Assembly: GCA_021234155.1 (NCBI GenBank)
Contig: JAJEKV010000074.1
Span: 2,736,877 to 2,800,876 of the forward strand
Source: Isoetes taiwanensis
Lineage: Eukaryota > Streptophyta > Lycopodiopsida > Isoetales > Isoetaceae
Length of the DNA stretch: 64,000 bases
Reading direction: 5' to 3'
The translations under genes were made by a program, and so were the position numbers. Below, in pieces: positions 36,330-46,823 of this stretch. The stretch's first letter is position 1. The number at the start of each line of letters is the position of its first letter. The notes under the pieces were generated by a model. It had not been told where the DNA came from. It did no database searches and saw nothing but the letters and a program-made list of their open reading frames with translations.

Positions 36330-36535
36330 ATACAGAGTTGGAGATAGAGTCAATGGTAGCATCAAATCTAGAGATAGCATACAAACAAGAGTGAGATCGC
36401 ATGTTATCATGAATAGTAGGGTTCATACTACTGTAGGAGTCAACGGTAGCGCCAGACATAGGGTGATATGTAGAATCGATAGTAGCATCAAACATAGAGT
36501 CAGTAGTAGAGTCAGAATTAGAATTATTCAAAATC
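36330..36535 (+). repeat. Degenerate AGAGTCAATRGTAGCATCA array
   Basis: Imperfect repeats of AGAGTCAATGGTAGCATCAA-type words, the same family as the better-ordered array at 37.45 kb. The open frames on both strands are repeat translations. Confidence 0.65.
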
Positions 36536-36539
36536 TGAC

Positions 36540-37430
36540 AAGGACTATAGACTATCTTGGCTTTGTGCAACTTAATGTATGGGAAGACAGTGGTATAGCT
36601 AATGATGGATTCATATGCCTCTAGACATACTAAGCTGCCCTCTTTTGAACTATTGAAGCCTTCATAGTCGCTGGAGCTGCAGATCTTGTTGGCTGGGCCT
36701 TCGAGGGACTTAGGAGGGTGGATTTTCATGGAATATAGGTCTGTTGGGTCTGTCTTTGGCTGTGATATTGTTGTCTAGTACTTTGAAGTGCACTTTGGTT
36801 GAGCTATTCTAGAGTTCGATCCATCCCTATCCCAGCTAGGGGAGATTAGTATCTGCAGGTAGTGCAGAAACAGATAAGTAGAGCAAAGAAGGCGGCCATT
36901 TAAAGAAGCCTTGGGCGGGAGACCTTGGTTCCTTTAATCATACTGCAGATGTGGCCTATGCCAGTGTGTGGAGGAGCATTAGAAGAGTAAGTAGACCACC
37001 TCCTTGAGGTAGACCTATATGAGTTTTTGCAAAGCAGGAAGATGGAGTCACGAACTCACTCCCTAGTACAGGATTGGAAAGGGGTGCCGAGCTCTTATAG
37101 TATTGCAATGCAGGATGACTTCCAGGTCAAGTTAACGCATGGTATGACACTTTCTCGCCTAAGCTCTCCATTTGCTTGCATTTGTCGGTGCTGGAGCTTC
37201 AAAGGGCCATGTTTGTAGAATCTATAGTGGCTGCATTCTTGCTTGAAATTGAAGGGACAGTACTACTCTTCAGACTCTTATCTTGGATTGGTGTATACTG
37301 CGACTATTTTTCCCATCTGGTAGACCATTGTTTTTGCAAATATTTTCATCTGGCCTATTGTGGAGCCTACTCCAATAAGGTCGTGTACTATGTCTTTAAG
37401 ATTAATAGAAAATTAAAAAAGCTTGCCTAC
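36540..37430. other. Unassigned sequence between two related arrays
   Basis: Contains frames of up to about 150 residues (37176-37628 +) that run into the A-rich stretch and the array. No domain recognised. Confidence 0.3.
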
Positions 37431-37452
37431 AAAAAAAAAAAAAAAAAAAAAA

Positions 37453-37780
37453 GAATTAGAATTAAAAGTAGCGTTAGACATAGGATTAGGTATAGAGTCA
37501 ATAGTAGCATCAAGTATAAAGTCAATAGTAGAGTCAGAATTAGAATTAAAGGTAGTGTCAGACATAGGATTAGGTATAGAGTCAATAGTAGCATCAAGCA
37601 TAGAGTCAGTAGTAGAGTTAGAATTTGAACCAAAGGTAGTGTCAGACATAGAATCAGCATAGAGTCAGAATAGAGGTCAACATTAAGGTCAGTCATAGAG
37701 TCAAGCCCAGAGTTAGATTTAGTACTTGCATTAGAGTCAGATGTAGCATCAATAGTAAAGTCAGAATTGGAGTCAGATGG
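37453..37780 (+). repeat. 84-bp higher-order tandem array
   Basis: Units start at 37453, 37537 and 37621 (exact 84-bp spacing). Each is itself built of AGAGTCAGTAGTAGAGTCAG and TAGCATCAA sub-words. After the third unit the array decays into single sub-words up to about 37.97 kb. A run of 23 A lies directly before it (37432-37452). Confidence 0.9.
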
Positions 37781-38281
37781 CATGTATGCTTGAACTTGAT
37801 GCTAACATCTTTGTTCCATAGTGCATCAGCTCTTGCATCAGCTATATATAGCATCAGTTATAGCGTTAGTTTGGCTAAAATAATATGGCGGCATCCATAG
37901 AGTCAGAAATAGCATCAGAATTAGCACCAGAGAAGTATCTGACCATAATTGTTGCTATTAGCTATAAAACACTATTTTCACCTCAAAAAACACCAAAAAT
38001 ATCCATCTGATGTTATGGCTGACTCTAATACCCCTATTCTCTTGTAGTGAATTCACCTCATCCAGCAGATTCAATGCAATTGTCAATGCTTGCAGCAGAA
38101 GAACGATTAACAATATATGCCGCGTGTCCATGCCTGTGGATGGGCGAATTGTAGGACGCCAAAAGGAACCGGAGGCCAAACACAAGGCCCCCAAAAAATA
38201 ATCCTATATTATAATGTTTTGGCGTGTGTCGTGAACCACGCCCTAAAATATGAATGGTCCAGATTTGAATTTCAAGTTAAT

Positions 38282-38810
38282 TCGATGGCCCAGATTAGAT
38301 TAGGGTTTCTTCTTTACGGATTAGGAGCAGCATACTCGAGGACCTCAATGCTGGATATGGAGCTTAATCTGGATGATGTGGATCTGGACTTCGCCACTCA
38401 TACACTGGATCCGGTGTGGTTAAGGTAAGACTTAGATTGAGGTCGTTGGCAAATAGAAGGTTGGCTTCAAAACGAAGAAACAAACTTGGAAAGTATTTGG
38501 GGAGCTTAACCTTCCTAGAAGCACCTACATTTTCTCCAACTGCAGAGGAATTGAAGGACCCTTTAGGTTTCACATTCAAAATTCATTCTGTGACAGAGCT
38601 TTGCAATACGTCGATCAGAAAAGGCAGTTTATTTTACAAGATCGGCACTTCACAAAATTGGGACCAGCTCAAGAGCTCTCCTTTTCGGGCCTTATTTCTT
38701 ATTCTAAAAATTCTAAGAACTTTGATAAGCCATTTGAAAACTTTGATGTCTGCCCATCTGCCATCTCCTCAGAAATATATTCTATTGCAGGTTCTGTAGA
38801 CGATCCAGAG
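38282..38810 (+). pseudogene. JmjN-domain fragment of a JmjC-type histone demethylase-like gene
   Basis: The plus frame 38416-38799 contains EAPTFSPTAEELKDPLGF and then KIHSVTE. This matches the JmjN signature (aPtF.Pt.eEF.DPl.YI.kI...a). JmjN is paired with JmjC in lysine demethylases of the KDM4/ELF6/REF6 and JMJ14 types, which act on chromatin. After the JmjN start the frame shifts, and an acidic stretch (MELNLDDVDLDFATHTLD, 38357 on) lies before it. No JmjC domain is present, so this is a gene fragment, possibly captured by a transposon. The match is short, hence moderate confidence. Confidence 0.5.
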
Positions 38811-38894
38811 TCTTCTTCATGAGAGAGCTTTCTTAGAATCTTCTTCATGAGAGAGTTTTCTTAGAGTCTTCTTCAAGAGAGAGCTTTCTTGTAT
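38811..38894 (+). repeat. 28-bp tandem repeat, three copies
   Basis: The unit TCTTCTTCATGAGAGAGCTTTCTTAGAA lies at 38811-38838, 38839-38866 and 38867-38894, with one to four substitutions per copy. Confidence 0.92.
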
Positions 38895-39980
38895 AGAAGA
38901 GGTGAATGCAGTCAGTGAGATTGCTGGAATGAAAAATGCCGAAGAAAAGTTGATCATAGCATCTAGAAAAGCCCTGATGGTCTCAAGGGGAGGATCTGGT
39001 AGCCATTTCATGATGGTTTGCTTAGGAGCGACGTATCTATTGTTTGCCTTGAAAAAAACATATTGATTTGAAAGGGTTTGTTTTTGTTAACATTAGAATT
39101 TTGACAGGAGCTATGATAGTTCCAAACTTCTTTTTGTTTGAAGCTTATTATGACATGACGCCATATCCGGCCTTGCTCCTTAAGGAGGTTTGTTACCCTA
39201 CCATAAGCTTTTCATCATTTCCTGTAAGGTTAGGATTAAGCTGGATTGGCTTTGTCTAGAAAAGCAATCATATATTGTTGTATAAAATATTCAGAAACAG
39301 GCATGTCATTACCCAGTATGTGAGACTTCAATTATTTAGGAATGGTTTGGGAAATGCAAGGACATTTTTTGGCCAGATCATTGGGTATATCTTCTTGCAG
39401 CAACACAATTAGCCATGCAGTTTGGGTTTAGATTTTGCTTGGGTTTTATTGGTTCTCATAATGTTCTTACGAGTTCAAAAAGGTATTGGTTCTCATAATT
39501 TTCTTGCGAGCTCAAAAAGGTAGAGCGACAGAGACGTTATTTTATAGTACTCGCCATTTTTTTCTCTCATTCGGTATTTGAGCTTCAAATTAAGATATGA
39601 TGATAGGTTAAAATGCTCAGGGGTTCCATTGTAGCTCCTGTCCTTGCCATCACCCCTTCTTCGTCTTCTACCCTAGCCATTGGCACACTCCCCGCAGCCC
39701 ATAATTGTCTTCCTTCTGACCAGCAAGAGAGGCTGGACATGATTGCACGCAAGCAAGAGCGCATTGAAGAAGAATGGTCCATTGCCCGCATGAAAAAAGC
39801 TGCTCGGAGGAGGAATAGCTTTGCTCCACAACCTTCTGCATCTGCTTCCCCTAACCTTGTTGAGCCAACTCTCCTCACCACTGTCACTGCGCGTCCAATA
39901 GCATCGCAGCCAGATTGGGCTGATCAAGTGGAGAACGAGTCTCATATACAAGTTGATATGGACTTAGAACATCCTCCATG
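38895..39980. other. No assigned gene; LINE leader or ORF1 region possible
   Basis: The plus frame 39613-39996 (127 residues, PSSSSTLAIGTLPAAHN..., ending DLEHPPCPPDQ) stops just before the LINE endonuclease and could be the end of the LINE ORF1. It has no recognisable RRM or zinc-knuckle motif, so this is positional inference. Confidence 0.35.
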
Positions 39981-39994
39981 TCCACCTGATCAAT

Positions 39995-41077
39995 GAAAAT
40001 CTCTCGGAATGTGCGGGGTTGCCTCCTCCCTACTAAAAGGAGGGTTGTCCATGGCCCGACTAGGTGGGACTCGATTTCATTTGTTTGCAAGAGCATAAAT
40101 GCAAGAAAGAGGATGCCCACAAAGTTCTTTGCCAAGTAATCAATCAATAGGAAAGACAATGTTCGGTGGCGGTACGCAGACTTCGGCAAAGGCTGGTGTC
40201 CCACTGGCATGGAGGAGGACGATTCGGTGTGTCATTTACTCGGGTTGACAGATTTGGTAGGTGGATCATAGTCAAGTGGTTTGATAAAGGGCAAGAGTGG
40301 GGATTGGTTAATGTGTATCGCATAATCGTCCATGTCGAGAGAGGTGCATTGTGGGCTTCTTTATGTTCCAAATTATCGAGGTTAGGCTCCCCATTGCATG
40401 GATCATGGTGGGTGATTTTAACATGGTTGAGCTTGAGCAAGGCGGATGTGGCGAGGTGCGAGATAGTCGCGGGGCTTTGAGCGGGAGCAATGGCACCGGC
40501 TTAATGCAAGATTGTGGCTTCATAGAAGTTGAGGGTCCCTCAAGTTTTACTTGGTGTAATGGCTGGTTGGGTGGTGGTAGAGCATATGCAAGACATGATA
40601 GAGGCTACTATAATGCTTTGGTAGCAAACCATGTTGCCTAATTTTCATCGTGAGAACCTCTTGAACATCGCGACACCATAATCCACGGATTTCTCTTGCT
40701 CTCTCACGTGGTGCATCTTTGCCTCTAAGACATATTTCAAAAGCCGAACACATTTTTCTTGAAGAACGATGATTTTGTGGCGGTCAGGCAAGGCGTGGTT
40801 CACTTTTTTTCTCGACCGGGGGCATGGCGGTGTATTGTTGATGCTCTCGCCGGGCCGTGAAATCTTTTGCTAAAGGTTGGGGTTGTGAGCGGCTGTGCTC
40901 AACGGAGAGCCTTTTCTTTGGCTCTTTATCGACAACTTGAGGCATGCGGTCATTGCCCCATCGATGGTCATGTGGAGAAGCAAATTTTGTGTAGCATTAG
41001 GCGGATGGAATCAACAGTGCACTTTGCTCGCATTAAAGCCGGGTTTGCAATGGTTCAAGGAGGGAGACCGGTGCGGG
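39995..41077 (+). pseudogene. L1-type LINE: AP-like endonuclease, left half of the split LINE
   Basis: Starting at ATGAAAATCTC, the reading MKIS.NVRG matches the KI..WNVRGL opening of plant L1 ORF2. Around 40.37-40.62 kb the plus frames give WIMVGDFNMVE, with the GDFN catalytic box, and FTWCNGW(LGGG)RA, the usual 'F TW.N....R..LDR' end. The endonuclease nicks target DNA for target-primed reverse transcription. Then follow a linker and GLQWFKEGDRC, the conserved 'W...GD.N/C..FF' motif that precedes RT. The match breaks off exactly at GDRC, where the 9-kb element starts. Several frameshifts are present. Confidence 0.82.
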
Positions 41078-41136
41078 TAAAAGAAAGCTAGGGTGTCTAA
41101 AAAAAATGCCCTTACATTATGTATAATGTAGGGCAT
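41078..41136 (+). repeat. Left terminal inverted repeat and subterminal hairpin
   Basis: The TIR (41078-41098) is followed by ATGCCCTTACATTAT / ATAATGTAGGGCAT (41106-41136), a foldback with a 2-base loop and one bulged base. GGGTGTCTA (41091) also pairs with TAGGCACCC (41137-41145), so the whole end can fold into one longer arm. Confidence 0.82.
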
Positions 41137-41224
41137 GTAGGCACCCGATTTTGTTATTTTTTTTGAATTTTAGTTAGTTGGGATATGTAATGATTAGGAG
41201 TAGCCACGTCGGCAATTCAAAATT

Positions 41225-44200
41225 ATGAGTGGCAAGTGGCAACCGTAACGGACCTTCATTGCAATTTTTTAGGAGGGAGATGGCGAAGTGTTTCTGTTTA
41301 GGAAAAAATTTGCCCGTTGTTCCATTTTTTGTGTTTGTGAGTGATCAACGAGGTAATTCGATCAGAACTATTCTTCTTCCTCAAATCCTTGCCCAAATCC
41401 AAGCAATGGACGCCTTTGCCTCGAAAAGTCACCCAGATTAAACAAAAATTTGAAAATAGCCGATTCTAGCAAGAAAGTAAAAAAAAAAACAAGAGGAAGG
41501 TTCAAACTTTTGAGGAACCGGGGCCAAAAAGACGACTTATTTGTGAAGAACCCATTGTTGTGGAAGCAAAGCATGTAAGATGCAGATGAAATTTTTCCAG
41601 ATTTACAACAGATAATGGACGAGCGGTGGGGGCCCAAAGACATACGGGGTTCAAAGAATCTAGCGTGAAGCCGTGAGTGGGCCGAGAACTTCTACAAACA
41701 TTATGAAATTGTTTTGGTAAGCGGAGGTCACAAATCGCCATGTACCGAGTACTTTGCTCGTGCATTTGCCCTTCAATTGAGTAAAAAAAAGTAGATTGGG
41801 ATACTTTTTAAAGTTTTGGCCAAAGATTTGGCAAAGGGAGGGGCAAAAGAATCATTACATTACGTAAGAAATTGGGACCTCTAAATCCACATCCAAGCTT
41901 CCTAAATTTCAGCAAGGATTTTACCCTAAGGAAGAGCTTGAATTTGCGTAAAACATTGCGGCAGGTGTCATGGAGAGTTAATTAAAGACATCCAAGGTTG
42001 AAGAACCGAAAATCCAGCCAGATGTAATTACGTGACAATATAAATAAGATTTCGGATCTAAAGGATGCACATGAAGAGGACCTAGCATGATACAAGAAGA
42101 CATCAATAGTGTTCTCGACGACGCTAAGCGTAATAAGAGAGACATCAAGACTGTGCAGCAGGAGGTTGACCTTTGATGAGGGATAGAAACGGGAAGGAAG
42201 AAATGTCAAGAGAATTCAGGAGCCATTGGAGAAAGCCATTCGGGAGAAGGAGTTATGTGAAAAGAGGATTGCGTAACTTGAGGAGGCCCACAAAGTTCGG
42301 CTTTGAGGCCGCAGACGGCTTGATGATATGCATAAGTACATGATGCATTCGTGCGGCGATTCTCCTTCAGCCCAAAACAAGCTTAGTGATCTCTCCAAAT
42401 GAAGAAAAATTCATATCGTGCATGGATGTGTGTTTTGCAAGAATGGCTTTGCTAATAATGAACCTATCCTAGTTGCTCCATGCGAGCATTTATTTCATAT
42501 CTTTGTTTCTCATATTCTATTTTATTTGGACTATCCCGCCCAAGAGCATGCAAATGGGACGATAACATTTCAAAGACCTTGGGTGTGTACACCGGAGGTA
42601 AGCAAGATTTCATGATTTATGTTCAATTTGTCGCACCCGGGATTACCGCAATGTAGAATCCATTTACATGTAGAATCCATTTACATGTAGATTGTCGCAC
42701 TTAAGGTTTTGCTACAAGCATGTAGGAGTGTACTGGTTATTTTATACTTATAGTTCCTTGGCTTGCATGTCATACATATATGTGTTTCTTACATACATGT
42801 TGTACATTCACAGTGTAGGGTCCTAAATGTAGAACTTAAATACATAAAATTAGGAGTTGTGTACTGAGTTTTGTGGCAGAACATTTAGAGGTATTTTATG
42901 TACTGTGTGATGTGTACATGTGCATACATTGGAGCACATTCATGTACATTACATGTACATTCCATCTGGATAAATAGCTGTTTACATATGTATGTACTCA
43001 AAGTACTTCAATGTAGATCAGTTCTAGTAATATGTACAGCTATTGATATGTACAGAACAGTTAGAGACTGATTAGTTTGAGACTGATATCCTGACTGTTA
43101 TGTGATTTATTTTTTGAGCTTCAAAGTGCCAAAAAACATTGGCGTAAAATTACACCACAGATCAGGTGCGCTTGTTTTCAAATTCTATTTGCATTGTGTC
43201 GGAGAAAGCAATTTCTTATTCTTGGTTCGGTTTTCACGGTTTTGGAGGTTCCAAAGAAAATTGAGGTGCAAGATATAAATGAGGGAAAGAAAGCGGTGAT
43301 TGAAGGAAAAAGCAAAATCACTATTCCTGCGGTGTGATACGTGTTGAGGAGGTTGGCACGCCAGTGTGCATGGTGACATTCAGATTATGAGCAGGAACTT
43401 CGAGATTGAGGGAGCGAGGCTAAGGCCACATCTTCAAAAGTAAAGCTGACGGCCAGAGAAGATGTGACTCAAAGAAGAACTCCATGCCTAAAAAGCCACG
43501 TAAGAAGATAATTGAAGCAAGAGAAACAGGTAAGAAAGCATTTTATTTCAAAGGTACAAAGAAATTTGAGAAATCCATGACATCCTATGTTTACGGTGTC
43601 CTAATGAAGAGGAATATTCCGAGCATCAAGATGTAGAGCGGGGATACTTTTAAGTTTGTGTCAAAACTTGCTTTCGACATAGCAAAGGACGGCGAAATTC
43701 GACAATGAGAAATCAAGAGGTTGCGACGAGGATTCCGGACCTAATAAGAAACTGAGTGAGGAAACCAAAAAGTAGGGAAGGAAATGGATATCGACTCAGA
43801 AAAGCGGTATCGGCCAGAAAGGTAAGAATGATCTCTACTGTGCAACTTGATCTACATTTCTTACATTTTTTCTACATCTAGTATCCAAGTTAAAAACTTT
43901 TAAAATAATATGGATAGTAGTAGGCGAATGTAGATGATTTGTGTAAATGTAATCGGTCATTGAACCCGCATCTAGATTCGAATACATGCCATACGATGCC
44001 TTGCTGAACCGAATGATGAAGCTCAAGAAGGCAAGGATTTTCCCAGGATCTTTGCCTGAAATGGAGTGTTATTTATTTGAACAAGATGTGCTGGACATGG
44101 ATGTGGGGAAAATTTCCAACCGGCATGTGGATATGTATGCCAGGTACTGGACTTTGAACTTGTTCATTTGTATGTGTAAGTCAAGTTAGTAATTGTATCC

Positions 44201-45037
44201 TTTTCAACTTGTTATAGGTACCTGCAGCTCTGTGTTCCAGATGATAAGAAGGCCGACGTCTGGTTCTTCCCACCGGACAGCTTCATGGAATTTGCAGCAT
44301 GGGCCAAGGCAAGCGAAAAAGATAAATCTATGGCAGCCTCCGAGCGTGGAAGAGATATTGTAAAGGTAGCTCTTAGGGGATAAATTGGCTGAAGTGCGGA
44401 TGGATCATGATTCCAATGCTATGTAGAGTTCTTGAACATCACACTTTGGCCATCTCCAACATGGCACTTACTAAGAGTAAGAACACCATCAACATTAGGA
44501 TCTTCAATTAGCCGAGGACATTGACGTTGACATGCTTGCACTTAAGAGGTATTTTGTATTTCACATCTCCTTTTATTAATATTGAGTAGATTGGATACCA
44601 TGTTAGCAGCTTCTTTCATTCATTTGCTACAAAATAGATCTGGTCTTTTGCAGGCTCCATATCCTCACTATGGCACGCGGTTGTGTCGAGTGTCCCACTT
44701 TTTTGAAGCATGGACAAAATCCTTCACCAGTTGTGAAGATTCATAAGTGTCCACAGCAGAAAGATGGGGATTCATGTGGCCTCTATGTTGCAGCTTATAT
44801 GCAGAAGTTTGTAGACACAATCGTGTGTGGTAAAACTGCCAATGTGAGTGTCTCACTTCTTTTGTCTTGCAAACAAATGTTTTTTAATACTTATTATGTA
44901 AGTATTGTTGTCACATTTGCAGATTACCCGAAACCGGTTCTTGACAAAGTATGCATCGATCGCCATTGATGTTCTCACCCGAAAGCACTATTTCCGGGGA
45001 ACTCAACCACATTCAAATCGCGCTTTTAGAACCTATT
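41225..45037 (+). pseudogene. Coiled-coil / RING-like / Ulp1 (C48) protease gene of the 9-kb element
   Basis: Starting near ATGGCGAAGTG (41280) the reading passes through a charged region (about 41.5-42.1 kb) and a coiled coil near 42.08-42.38 kb (DINSVLDDAKRNKRDI, EKAIREKELCEKRIA). A RING-like zinc motif follows at 42418-42594 (CVFCKNG...LVAPCEHLFH) with donor GTAAGC after PWVCTPE. Further exons lie at 43.4-43.8 kb, 43986-44143 (FPGSLPEMECYLFEQDVLDM) and 44218 on (LQLCVPDDKKADVWFFPP). The Ulp1 His region reads HHTLAISNM (about 44.44 kb). The Cys region is PQQKDGDSCGLYVAAYMQKF (about 44.75-44.81 kb). Introns 44144-44217 and 44844-44922 have GT/AG borders. The last exon (ITRNRFLTKYASIAIDVLTR) ends at a TAG near 45.04 kb. 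Frameshifts occur in most exons. Likely role: SUMO-type deconjugation, with an added zinc module. Confidence 0.72.
42600..43180 (+). other. TGTACAT-rich intron of the Ulp1 gene
   Basis: After donor GTAAGC at 42598 a 0.5-kb stretch is rich in TGTACAT, ACATGTAC and TACATATG words. A like stretch lies near the other end of the element (48.6-49.1 kb). No coding content. Confidence 0.5.
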
Positions 45038-45204
45038 AGACCACGGTACTAATAAATGTGGTCGAGAAACTTGACCTCTCCCTATTGTCAATGCTAAACA
45101 CTATTTGATTATAAAATACACATTTTTTCATTGAATTTGAATACAATCTCTTTTTATTCAACTCCACCATACTTTATTGATAAATTGCATGTTCTTTCAT
45201 ATCA

Positions 45205-45764
45205 GTGTCTGAGAAAAGGTTGATAGTGTTTGATATCAATAATGTTTTGGCAAAACAAATACATAGGACTTTGGTATCGGATGATCGGCTAGTTGGAAAT
45301 TATGACATAATAGGCAAGAAAGTGTTGTTTTTAAGGCCCCACCTAGGCGAATTCACGGAATTTGTATTTGAACACTTTGAAGTAGGAATATGGTCATCAA
45401 TAGCTCCATGGAACCTATCAAGAGTAGTGGATAAAATCCTCACAATGACGCAGATAAGGGACTTAAGGTTCACCTTTGATGGAAGCCCTGTTTTGGGCTG
45501 CCTTGGGATTGCGGCAAGTGAAGATAAACCTTTGTATCTGAAGCCAATTGAGTTTATATCGAGAAGTATCCGAGGGGAATAACAAAGAACACACTAATAG
45601 TAGACGCGACTCGAGTACAAGATGCTCTTCAATCCCAACGGAAATTGCATATGCCCACCTTCATGGCGGGGAAAGTGATGTTGAAGACACGGGTCTCTTT
45701 GACACTTACGAAACCATGGCTAGAGGGTTTGTTGATAGCACGGACACCTGCAACAGTATGTGAA
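45205..45764 (+). pseudogene. FCP1-like HAD-fold (CTD phosphatase-like) gene with DxN motif
   Basis: After a splice-acceptor-like TTTCATATCAG the frame reads KRLIVFDINNVLA, FLRPHLGEFTEFVFEHFEVG and IWSSIAPWN, the FCP1/NIF layout of the HAD superfamily. After one frameshift near 45.56 kb come KNTLIVDAT (motif with the late Asp) and FDTYETMARGFVDSTDTCNS, the usual C-terminal block. Canonical FCP1 enzymes have DxDx(T/V), with two catalytic Asp residues acting on phosphoserine. Here motif I is D-I-N-N-V, so the acid/base Asp is Asn. The gene lies 170 bp after the Ulp1 gene on the same strand. Whether it is a separate gene or a further exon of it cannot be decided. Confidence 0.75.
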
Positions 45765-46139
45765 GCAGAATCCTTTACATAATCCATCCGATGTACTATG
45801 CTTGGTTTGTTTGGAGGCAAATGCTTTCCGGAGGGCTCTGAGGGGACAGAGATGGCATGTCCGGGCTATGGACAAGCTGCAAGAAAAGTAACATATTAAA
45901 ACAGCAGAATAGTATGTCTCGGCTTCACATCGGTACGTGACCAGATTTTGAATGTAAATTAATGTTAATATAAAACATGAACAATGGACTTGTATATATT
46001 GGCATCATATATGATATGACGGGTTGTATATCTTGTGATATGTAATACAAGAGTTTTTGTCTCCATACATGTTCCACTTTTCGCTTTGTTTCATGAATCA
46101 AAAGAAAAGCTATTGATATCCATTATAACAGAACAAGTT

Positions 46140-46690
46140 CCGAGACTAGTTTAACTTCTTCATGCAACAATTGATGAACATTTTGTACTTTTCGATATAC
46201 ATTGTGCTTGGAAGCGAGAAGATATTGTGATCTTGAAATTTAAGTATCAAAATGCACTTGATTAAAAAATAAGTAAATAAGAAAAACTTGCAAAGAATCG
46301 ACTAGTTTTCTCAACATAACACGGACTAGTTTAACTTCTTCATGCAACAATTGATAAACATTTTGTACTTTCTCGATATACATTGTGCTTGGAAGCGTAA
46401 GATATTGTGTGATCTTGAAATTTAAGTATCAAAATGCACATCGATTAAAAATAAGTAAATAAGAAAAACTTGCGACAATCGACTAGTTTTCTCAACATAA
46501 CACGAGACTAGTTTAACTTCTTCATGCAACAATTGATAAACATTTTGTACTTTTCGATATACATTTTGCTTGGTCGCGGAAGATATTACGTGATCTTCGA
46601 AATTGAAGTATCAAAATGCACTTCAGATTAAAAAATAAGTAAATAACAAAAAAACTTACAGCAATCGACTAGTTTTCTCAACATAACAGA
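46140..46690 (+). repeat. Three-copy 181-bp tandem repeat
   Basis: Copies start at 46144, 46324 and 46506 with GACTAGTTTAACTTCTTCAT and each ends in ATCGACTAGTTTTCTCAACA. They are about 90% alike, differing mainly by 1-2 base indels. The array lies between the 3' ends of the FCP1-like (+) and HGKG (-) genes. The start and end of each unit share GACTAGTTT, so the unit itself may come from an inner duplication. Confidence 0.93.
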
Positions 46691-46823
46691 AGATGATGGC
46701 AAATATGAAAGTTCCTTTGTACAGAACTTAGTCATGTGCACTCAACAATCTCAGGTAGGCTTGATATAAGCATGTCATGCACCCTCGTGTGATCATATAT
46801 GCATGTCACGTGCCCCCTTCAAC

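Noticed and set aside
37176-37628. A 150-residue plus-strand protein
   Set aside because: Its last third is the poly-A run and the 84-bp tandem array, and the first part has no recognisable domain.
41106-41136. A rho-independent terminator-like hairpin
   Set aside because: It lies directly inside the terminal repeat of a DNA element and in a eukaryotic context; it is better read as a transposon end structure.
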